Below the pieces are notes generated by a model that ran no database searches, was not told the origin of the DNA, and was given only the letters and a program-made list of their open reading frames with translations. The position numbers and the translations under genes are program-made. Of a stretch of DNA of 64,000 nt, positions 55,129 to 64,000 are shown piece by piece. The DNA lies in NCBI GenBank assembly GCA_035048495.1, contig CM068547.1:18359913-18423912 (forward strand). The letters are read 5' to 3'. This DNA is from Euptelea pleiosperma. Its lineage: Eukaryota > Streptophyta > Magnoliopsida > Ranunculales > Eupteleaceae. Every line of letters starts with the position of its first letter. Position 1 is the stretch's first letter.

Positions 55129-56155
55129 TGAAACGAGGGCTTTTCCGCGTCGTTGGTTACGAAAACCCTAATCTCAACACATTTGTAATTTATTCGAGAT
55201 TTCCTACAAAAAAAAATAGTAATTCTTCGCACAGTGGAAAGTATGTCGGATGTCGATCTGCACTCGGGGTTAGTTCGTGCAACCATAAACATAAAATGAT
55301 GGGTTTTTATCAGAAAACATAGAGAATACAGAGAAGTGAGAGTGATGATTACGAGATTAAAACATGATATATATTTTTTTGATTTTGGGAGACCTATTCT
55401 CGATTAAAGAGACTAATAAGAAAGTAAATTCGAAAGTACTATTAAATTAAAGAGAGATTATGAACATAAACGCAAAAGAAACTAGATTTTATTGAATTCA
55501 AATAACCTATTTACATTGAAGAAGAAGAAAAAAAAACAAAGCAATAATCAAAACTAACCTCAGAAGAATGATGAGTCTAGAGAGAGAAAACTAGGGAGTT
55601 TTAGAGAGAGTGAGAGAATGATAGGTAAAATGACCTTGCATACTTACCCTTGGAGGGTCGGGTTATGGAGGTTCGGGACGTGGTGCACTTGCAGCTGACA
55701 GGGGTGAGCATGGTGGTGAAGTTCTTGCAGGCATGTGTTGCTGTCCCTCTCTTGGGCAGCAACGAGATGGAGGATATGGAAGGTGTTGTGGACGATGGTG
55801 CTCCACCTTTGGTGCCTCCCCTCCTCCTCTTTCTTCTTCCTCTTCTATCCTTTTTCTCTTTTCTTTTTTTTTTAAAACAAAAAGAGAAGAGGGCAGAGAG
55901 TTAGAGGGGATGACGGCTTAGAATTTTTGAGAGAGTGGTGGATGGTTGTGCAACCACCGTTAGTTACTGCCAGTGTTGCAGATGCAAGGGACGGGCAGTG
56001 TTTGGAGGCAGTCAGACTGATGAAGGAGTGCACCAGCAGGTGGAGACGCAGGGTTGAGGCGCTGGAGAAAGGGTTGCTGGCCGTTGACGGGGGCGTTATG
56101 GTGAGGTAGATGGTGAGGAACCTAAAGGTTTCCTCCCTCCTTTAGGATGGAGGAT
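55129..56155 (-). mobile_element. Gypsy LTR segment, minus orientation
   Basis: Starts at a TG terminus (TGAAACGAGGGCTTTTCCGCG) and matches 57745-58745 and 60766-61803 closely, including a CTAGAGAGAGAAAACTAGGG tract and the GTGGTGAAGTTCTTGCAGG block. It breaks off at GGATGCTGTGG (56155), where plus-oriented LTR text begins. Confidence 0.7.
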
Positions 56156-57632
56156 GCTGTGGTCCCTATATAAAAACCCCTTCTTCTAATTCCTTTTTTC
56201 ACCTCTCCACATTTTTCACTGATATCTCTCCCATTTTCCCATGATCTCCACGGCCGGCATCCACTACCATTACCGTCCTCACAGCTAGTGACCCTAGCAG
56301 TTCGCCCTCCTCTCTTTCTCTCCTCCATTTCAGCCTGCTGCTGCATCGCCCCTCCATTGAAGACCGCCTCTTCCACATCTTCATCTCTAGCCGTGATCTC
56401 CATTAAGGAGACCACTGTGCATTTCTGCCTTTTTCCCCTCTCTGCCTCATAAAAAAAAAAAAACAAACAAAAGAAGAAAGAAAGAAAGAGGGAGAAGAAA
56501 GAAAGAAAAAGAAAGAGGAGACGCCTCCTACTTGCTGGTGTGCATGCCCAGCTCGCTCCTCTCATCCTTCACTCTCTCGTAACCTTCATAGCCGTCCTCC
56601 TCTTCTCCGCTCGATCACAAACCCAAAAGCACTCTCTCCCATTTCTGGTGTTGCAACTTGCAACACCAGCCACGTGCTACCCTCCTCTATTAACGCTACC
56701 TTCAACTGCCATAACACCGGTTCTCTAGGATTTTCCCTTGCTGTTGTGCACACCACCCTCCATTGGACAACAACATTCCTTCGCCTGCAACATCTCCAGC
56801 CATCGCCCCAACCATGCCTCTACACCACCAGCTTCTCCATCATCACCGGGCTGCCAAGTCGCTTCACTCCTCGGATTTTCTTTCTTCTCCACCAAGGTAA
56901 CTCACAGCCACATGATCCTCCACATCATCACCACCCACTACACCTTGCTGCTACTCCTTACCACACTAAAAGGCAGCACCTTCACCAAACGGTGCTGCCT
57001 CCTCTCTTCACATTACCGCCTTCCAAGGCAGCCACCCAAGATAAAAAAAAAACCACCACATGGCCGGAGTCCTATTCATTATCGAACCACCATATGGCCA
57101 AGCTTGAGGGCAGCAGCTTCTCCATTGGCCGATTCTGTCCAAGGTGAAGGCATGTTCTTTCTCTCTCATCTCTTCTCTCTACATAGTTGCTCTCTCTCTA
57201 AATCTTTTTCTCTCCATTTCTTGCTTTCTAGTTAATTTTATTTTGCTTATTGCAAATGAATTTATTTTACAAGCGTTGTAATTCGATATTTCTAGTTTAA
57301 TAAAGGGAGGTTATTTTAGCGTAGTTGTTTCTATATTTTCTTGCTTAATTGTTATTTGTTTTTAAATAGTTGTAATGAATCTTCCACTCACAAAGAATGT
57401 TTTAAACCCCGATTTCTCCACCACTCTCACCTCTCTGTTATTCTAAGTTAATTTTTGTAGATTTGTTCCTTAATGCATGCCCATAACTAATCTCGAGTGC
57501 GGATACGATATCCGACACGAAACCACTATATAAAGCCTGTAATTTTGCAGGAATTTCGAGTCTCGGATTACATTACAAATCTCGTTGATTCTAGGGTTTC
57601 CGATCCGACGACACGGAAAAACCCTAATTTCA
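56156..57632 (+). mobile_element. Gypsy 5' LTR end, plus orientation
   Basis: Contains a TATA box CTATATAAAAACC at about 56164. It ends …GACACGGAAAAACCCTAATTTCA at 57632, directly before a primer site. A palindrome GGTGTTGCAACTTGCAACACC lies at 56651-56671. Upstream it is joined head-on to a minus-oriented LTR, so its own start is missing. Confidence 0.7.
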
Positions 57633-57634
57633 AA

Positions 57635-57652
57635 TGGCGCCGCTGCCAGGGA
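57635..57652 (+). other. Gypsy primer binding site, plus orientation
   Basis: TGGCGCCGCTGCCAGGGA, two bases after the LTR end TTTCA. Same class as the element A site. Only about 90 bp of internal sequence follow before the next LTR begins. Confidence 0.8.
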
Positions 57653-57744
57653 TATCTGATGTTGGTGCAGAGGGAGAGGAAGCAAAGGTAGGATTAGGAC
57701 TAGTTTCCTCTGTGCGAGTGATGGGTGCTGGAGATGGCACCGGC

Positions 57745-60235
57745 GGTGGTTGGTTACGGAAACCCTAATCTCAACACATTTGTAATTTATCAGAGATTTC
57801 CTACAAAAAAATAGTAATTCTTCGCACAGTGGAAAGTATGTCGGATGTCGATCTGCACTCGGGGTTAGTTCGTGTAACCATGAACATAAAATTACGGGTT
57901 TTTATCAGAAAACATAGAGAATGCGGAGAAGTGAGAGTGATGATTACGAGATCAAAACATGATATATATTTTTTTGATTTTGGGAGACCTATTCTCGATT
58001 AAAGAGACTAATAAGAAAGTAAATTCGAAAGTAATATTAAATTAAAGAGAGATTATGAACAAAAACGCAAAAGAAACTATATTTTATTGAATTCAAATAA
58101 CCTGTTTACATTGAAGAAGAAGAAAAATTAAAAAAAAAACAAAACAGCAATCAAAACTAACCTCAGAAGAATGATGAGTCTAGAGAGAGAAAACTAGGGA
58201 GTTTTAGAGAGAGGGAGAGAATGATAGGTAAAATCACCTTGCATACTTACCCTTGGAGGGTCAGGTTATGGAGGTTCGGGACGTGGTGCACTTGCAGCTG
58301 ACAGGGGTGAGCATGGTGGTGAAGTTCTTGCAGGCTCTCTTGGGCAGCAACGAGATGGAGGATATGGAAGGTGTTGTGGACGACGGTGCTCCACCTTTGG
58401 TGCCACCCCTCCTCTTTCTTTTTCCTCTTCTATCCTTTCTCTCTTTTCTTTTTTTTTTCTTTTAAAACAAAAAGAGAAGAGGCAGAGAGTTAGAGGGGAT
58501 GACGGTTTATAATTTTTAAGAGAGTGGTGGACGGTTGTGCAACCACCGTTAGTTACTACCGGTGTTGCAGATGCAAGGGACGGGCGGTGTTTGGAGGCAG
58601 TCAGACTGATGAAGGAGCGCACCAGCAGGTGGAGACGCAGGGTTGAGGCGTCAGAGAAAGGGTTGCTGGCCATTGATGGGGGCGTTATGGTGAGGTAGAT
58701 GGTGAGGAACCTAAAGGTTTCCTCCCTCCTTTAGGATGGAGGATGCTGTGGCGCGCTCGAAGATGGAAGACGCCAGCAAGTGCTGGTGCGAACCAGCAAC
58801 ACAAGGAGAAGAGGAGGATGCTGGGCGGTGCTAGTGGAGGTTGTAGGCGGACCTGGGCGATGTTGCAACTCAAGAGTTGCAGGTCGTGGTGGAGGCAGTA
58901 GAGCATGTAGAGAGGGGCGGCAGCAAGGAGGGATGGTAGCAAGGAGAGATGGTAGCAAGGAGATGGTGGAGAAGCCGCTCAAAACAGCAAGAAGCGGTGG
59001 TGGTGGAGCTCTTGATCGGCCGGAGTTGCAGCCTCCAACTCCGGCAATAACTTGGTGAAGAAGATGAAGAAGAAGGTGGAGAAGAGGAGGAAAATGGCCT
59101 AAAGAAGGGGGGGAAAAGGGGTAAGAGGTCTTGGGGGAAAGAAATGAGAAGATGGGAGAGGGATTAAGGTTCAAACGAACCCTTCTCCTCTCCTTTATAA
59201 ACCTCCCACTTTCCTTTAATGGAAAATGGGATTTTTAAAAATAAAATAAATATATATATTTTTAAGAAACCTTTTTTCTTTGGGGGATTTCCCCATTTAG
59301 TGGACCCCCTTATTTTTATTTTTAAATATTGATTTAAAGTATTTTAAAATCTCGGGGTCCACTAAATGGCTGGGCCACGGGTTGATGATGATAGGCTCGG
59401 CTACTGGCCCACATGGATTGATGATGTCCATCGTCTCACAAGATGATGTGACAGACAAATTGATGACAATCGGATGGATGGTGACTTGATTAGGTCCCAG
59501 ATTGGTAGATTGACAGATCTAGAGAGATCCAACGGTCCGATTGAAGATCCAACGGTCAAAAAGCTAAGGGAGATGAGACAGAGCCAGCGGACAGGAGTTC
59601 GGAGGTTAGGTCAGTAGATCTGAGGATTAGGTGGTGATGTATAGGGAGATGAAGAGAGACGAGAGAGAAATAGGAGAGATGAGAGAGAAAACTCTACAGA
59701 CTATAGAACTGCTGGCGGAGGGTCTGGAACCCTGGTTTTCAATATGTTCTCTTCTCGGGCTTCGCCAACAGATCAGATTATTATTTTCTTCTTATTTCAT
59801 GTGGCTTCGACTGCTTTGGTCCGTCTCTTGGTCATCGGCTCTCCATCTCTCTTGGTTCTTTGGACCGGCTCCGAGATCCTCTGACTTGACCCGTACTTGG
59901 CCTGTATCTTCTAGTCATAGCATGTTGGCTCTTTAAGCTTTGATATTAGGCTTCTGTGGTTGATCGTGGGCCTGCAAGTCTCGAGAATTGTCCGATCGAG
60001 TTTCCTACAATAACGAAAAGCGCGTAATGAGATTTAGTTAGAACGACTTTATATTTAGACTTCAAAAAATATGTTTAATTCATGAAAATATACCATTTCA
60101 TCGAGAAAAGTGTGTTTTACGCAACAGAAGAGACTCTTACATAGAAAAGTTGATAAATAGTGTAGTTTTACGTAGGAGAGTGCGATAACGCTTAGAGGAT
60201 AATAGTAGAAAATATGCACTTTTAAGCGAATATCA
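57745..60235 (-). repeat. Element C 3' LTR (about 2.5 kb)
   Basis: The right end GAATATCA (60235) is followed by the polypurine tract. The left end is truncated (homology begins at GTTGGTTACGGAAACCC). The minus strand carries a TATA box TTTATAAAGG near 59195. Hairpins lie at 58864-58886 (TTGCAACTC/GAGTTGCA) and 59020-59044 (CCGGAGTTG/CAACTCCGG). Confidence 0.75.
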
Positions 60236-60765
60236 CAACCCCCAACCAGCATATTGCCAATCCTTGGCAATTAATGTGAAATAAATGAGCTTAAAAGGGC
60301 TCTGCAGCTGCTGCACACTTTTTTATATTAGCTTAGGGAAAACACCGTTCGTCAAACCATTGAATGGATGCAAAAATAATTACTTACTAGCAAAGAGTTG
60401 GAAAGTTTTGGCAAGACTACAGACTGATAATCATGACCCAGAATAGTCAGACTCTGCGTGTGTGTGTGCTCAACATTTTCATCATCTAAGAGTTAAGACT
60501 TCTAGATCACCTGTAAGTTCTTATGCCTCGACCTCAAATCTCACATGTTTAGATTCCTAAATTATTACAACGTTGCACTCGGCCTTCCGAGGCATTAAAA
60601 ATAGTAATTTAAAAGTAGCTAAAAATAACTAAAAACCAAAAATAGAAAGTTTCCTGAAAAGGTCAGGCTGTCCAAATTGAGTAGCTTTCCGCTTCAGCAA
60701 CTTTCTAATTCTGTCTTTACGTCATTTTTCGCATTCCCGTACACCCGAGCGGCAGTGGTGCCATT
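60236..60765 (-). mobile_element. Element C internal region, only 530 bp
   Basis: The left part (60236-60550) starts with the polypurine tract CAACCCCCAAC and matches 8574-8890 of element B. The right part (60551-60765) matches 13955-14174 of element B and ends with the primer site at 60745-60763 (TGGCACCACTGCCGCTCGG on the minus strand). Everything between is missing, joined at TTTAG|ATTCC. So element C has both priming sites but no coding capacity, like a small dependent LTR element. Confidence 0.85.
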
Positions 60766-61803
60766 TGAAATTAGGGTTTATTCGCGTCGTTGGTTACGGA
60801 AACCCTAATCTCAACACATTTGTAATTTATCCGAGATTTCCTACAAAAAAATAGTAATTCTTCACACAGTGGAAAGTATGTCGGATGTCGATCCGCACTC
60901 GAGGTTAGTTCGTGCAACCATGAACATAAAATGGTGGATTTTTATCAGAAAACATAGAGAATATGGAGAAGTGAGAGTGATGATTACGAGATTAAAACAT
61001 GATATATGTTTTTTTGATTTTGGGAGACCTATTCTCGATTAAAGAGACTAATAAGAAAGTAAATTCGAAAGTACTATTAAATTAAAGAGAGATTATGAAC
61101 AAAAACGCAAAAGAAACTAGATTTTATTGAATTCAAATAACATGTTTGCATTGAAGAAGAAGAAAAAAAACAAAAAAAAAAACAAAACAATAATCAAAAC
61201 TAACCTCAGAAGAATGATGAGTCTAGAGAGAGAAAACTAGGGAGTTTTAGAGAGAGGGAGAGAATGATAGGTAAAATGACCTTGCATACTTACCCTAGGA
61301 GGGTCGGGTTATGGAGGTTCGGGATGTGGTGCACTTGCAGCTAATAGGGGTGAGCATGGTGGTGAAGTTCTTGTAGGCATGTGTTGTTGTCCCTCTCTTG
61401 GGCTGCAACGAGATGGAGGATATGGAAGGTGTTGTGGACGATGGTGCTCCACCTTTGGTGCCACCCCTCCTCCTCTTTCTTCTTCCTCTTCTATCCTTTT
61501 TCTCTTTTCTTTTTTTTTTAAAACAAAAAGAGAAGAGGGCAGAGAGTTACAGGGGATGACGGCTTAGAATTTTTGAGAGAGTGGTGAATGGTTGTGCAAC
61601 CACCGTTAGTTACTGCCAGTGTTGCAGATGCAAGGGACGGACGGTGTTTGGAGGCAGTCAGACTGATGAAGAAGTGCACCAGCAGGTGGAGACGTAGGGT
61701 TGAGGCGTCGGAGAAAGGGTTGCTAGCCATTGATGGGGGCGTTATGGTGAGGCAGATGGTGAGGAACCTAAAGGTTTCCTCCCTCCTTTAGGATGGAGGA
61801 TGC
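60766..61803 (-). repeat. Element C 5' LTR, interrupted
   Basis: Begins TGAAATTAGGGTTTATTCGCG at 60766 and parallels 57745-58745. It is cut at GGATGC (61803) by the start of a plus-oriented LTR. The remainder lies beyond the window. Confidence 0.8.
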
Positions 61804-64000
61804 TGATATTCGCTCAAAAGTGCTTATTTTAAGCAATTATCCTTTTAGCGTTATTGCATTTTCCTACGTTAAAATACTCTATTTATCTACTTTTCTACGT
61901 AAGAGTCTCTTGTGTTGCGTAGAACACACTTTTCTGGACGAAATGGTATATTCGCATCCATTAAACACATTTTCGGAAGTCTAGACATGTAGTCATTCTG
62001 ATAGAGTCTCATTACGCGCTTCTTCTGTCGCAGGAAACCCCGATGGGAAAATTCTCGAGACTTGCGAGCCCACATCGATCAGGAAAGCCCATTATCAAAG
62101 CTTAAAGGGCCCACATGCTGTGACTAGAAGATATGGGCCGAATATGGGCTGAATAAGAGGACCAAAAGGCCAGCCCAAAGAACGAAGAGAGTAGGATAGC
62201 CAATGACCAAAAGACGGACCAAAGCGTTTAAAGCCACATGAGTCAGCAAGGAATGATAGTCTACTCTACTGGAGAAGCGTGAGGATGGTCACAGTGAAGA
62301 CCAGGGTTCCAGACCCTCTGCCAATACTTTTATCTCCATTTTTTGATATTTTCTCTCTCATCTCTCCTTATTCTCTCTCTCTCTTCATCTCTCGGTCCTC
62401 GAATCTACTGACCTAACCCCAGAACTCCTGCCCATCGGCTCTATCTCATCTCCCTTAGCTTTTTGACCGTTGGATCTTCCATCGGACCGTTAGATCTTCA
62501 ATCGGATCGTTGGATCTCTCTAGATCCGTTGATCTACCAATCTGGGTCCCAATCAAGTCACCATCCATCCGATCGCCATCAGACTGTCTGTCACATCATC
62601 TTGTGAGACGATGGACATCATCAATCCATGTGGGCCAGTAGCCGGGCCCATAATCATCGACCCGCTGTCCGACCAGTTAGTGGACCCAGTGAATTTCCAA
62701 ATAATTTTAATTAAATTTTAAAAAAATGGGGGGTCCACTAAATGGGGACATTCCCCAAAGAAAAGTAGACTTTTACTTAAAAAAAAAAATATATATATTT
62801 TTTTATTTCAAAAATACCCTATTTCCAAATAGGGAGCTTTATAAGAGGAAGGAGAAGGGTTCGTTTGAACCCTAATCCCCCTCCTATCTCTTGCTCTATC
62901 TTCCCAAAACCATCCCGAACTTTTTCGCTCCTTCTTGCTCCTTCTTTCTCCTCCTTCTTCTTCTTCTTCTCCTCCACTCCTTCCTCTCCGGCGAGCCACC
63001 ACCGGACTGGTACGCCGGCTCCACCATCTTCTTCTTCTTCTTCTTCTTCTTCTTCTTTGTGTAGCACCACTGCTGTTGCTCTACCCATAGCAACAGATCT
63101 TCTGCCCCTGCAACCACCATCCAACGGTGCTAGTTAACGGTGCTGCAACCAGCACCGCCTCCTCCTTCTCCAACAGTCGGACTACCTCACGACTGCCCCT
63201 CCTTGCTCGTCGTTCCACCTCCTCTACCACCAGAACCCAACGGAGGTTCCCACATTGCTGCAACTTCGGTTGCCGCCCCCATCAACGGCCAGCAACCCCT
63301 TCTCCACCTGCTGCTTCGTCCTCCTCCTTGCTCCACCTGCAACAGCGCCTCAGCCTTGCATCTCCACCACAGATCATAGTTGCACCATTCTTAACGACCT
63401 ACAGCTTTTAGTTGTCAGATCCTGTCCCCCACCTCCTTCTCTTCCACATCTCAAGGCCGTGGAGAACATCAAAACCGCCTTCATCAATGTCTCTACACCT
63501 TGTTGTTCACACTTGTCTACACCGCCCAGCCCAACCACCACTTGCAACTCCAGAAGGTGTTGAGGAGGACGCCTCACCATCATATAGAGCATCACCACCC
63601 TCCTCTTTGTTGCCTTTGCAGCCTGCAACTTGCACCACAGACCTGCCACACCTCAGCAACTCCGGTGAACACCGACCGTTGACACCCTTCCTTGGCCTGC
63701 TGGGTAGCAACGCACATCATCACCACTACAAAATAGCAACTTCTTTGCTGTCCACACTTCCTCTTTGAGCAATCTCGCAGGTTGCCCCTCTATGGTTTCA
63801 CGTCCATGTTCTCTCAGGGAAAACCAACACATCTTCTCTCTTAATGGATAACCTGGGCCGAACCACTCACCAGGCCAATCCACATCTTGGCAAAATCATT
63901 GCCATCTTCATGGTAAGTTGTCCCAAGGTAGATCTCTCTCTTTAGCTTTCTCGCTCTTTAGTCTCTTTCTCTCTCTAAATTTTCCCATTTCTCTCTCTAA
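61804..64000 (+). mobile_element. Gypsy LTR, plus orientation, runs off the right edge
   Basis: Begins exactly at TGATATTCGCTCAAAAGTGC, the complement of the minus-strand LTR terminus, so it is a fresh insertion in the element C LTR. The likely 5-bp target is GATGC at 61799-61803. A TATA-like TTTATAAGAGG lies at 62830. A TTC microsatellite lies at 63028-63057, then CT-rich text. Many overlapping ORFs at 62800-63880 are low-complexity and unsupported. Confidence 0.8.

Noticed and set aside
53934..57235. Several overlapping Pro/Ser/His-rich ORFs of 80-165 codons on the plus strand
   Set aside because: Low-complexity CT-rich LTR sequence. They overlap each other in different frames, have no known domains, and are disrupted in the sister LTRs.

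Overview
This is nuclear DNA of a flowering plant. It carries an alpha-expansin gene with plant-type introns, LTR retrotransposons primed by plant tRNAs, CACTA transposons and scraps of plastid genome. It is AT-rich and almost entirely accessory: about 90% is nested mobile DNA. Only one gene looks intact and host-owned, the alpha-expansin at 40.7-41.9 kb on the minus strand. The lineage cannot be named from this sequence alone.

Layout. 1-2.27 kb: end of a Ty3/gypsy LTR lying in a broken Ty1/copia gag, followed by that copia's 374-bp LTR. 2.3-4.4 kb: unassigned. 4.39-15.49 kb: a tandem array with a 179-bp unit (about nine copies), split by gypsy element B (5598-15087, target duplication GGTTC). 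Element B codes only for an unusual capsid-less Gag-like protein. 15.5-36.5 kb: a CACTA (En/Spm-type) transposon on the minus strand. It has a TNP2-like transposase pseudogene, a second transposon gene, and a captured receptor-kinase (LRR) fragment near its right terminus. Gypsy element A (16597-28968, target duplication CTTGC) sits inside an exon of the second gene. Element A has one continuous gag-pol reading frame broken only by five stop codons. 36.5-44.6 kb: expansin gene among many foldback MITEs, a CACTA end and a 543-bp TIR element. 44.9-49.4 kb: remains of a second CACTA carrying a Transposase_24-DUF8039-Ulp1 protease gene, with a six-copy tandem repeat behind it. 49.4-53.4 kb: another broken copia element whose LTR holds a scrambled plastid insert (psbE, rps7, rpoC1, ndhF). 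53.4-64 kb: a pile of related gypsy LTRs in both orientations, including element C, whose internal region is only 530 bp.

How the parts relate. Elements A, B and C share LTR ends, primer-site position, polypurine tract and untranslated segments, but have progressively smaller internal regions: 9 kb with gag-pol, 5.6 kb with one Gag-like ORF, and 0.5 kb with none. This looks like an autonomous-type element and two grades of dependent derivative in one window. The most unusual object is the element B protein. It keeps the Gag linker and protease-tail segments, has lost capsid, protease active site, RT, RNase H and integrase, and still reads open for 502 codons, with 106 more open codons beyond one TAG.
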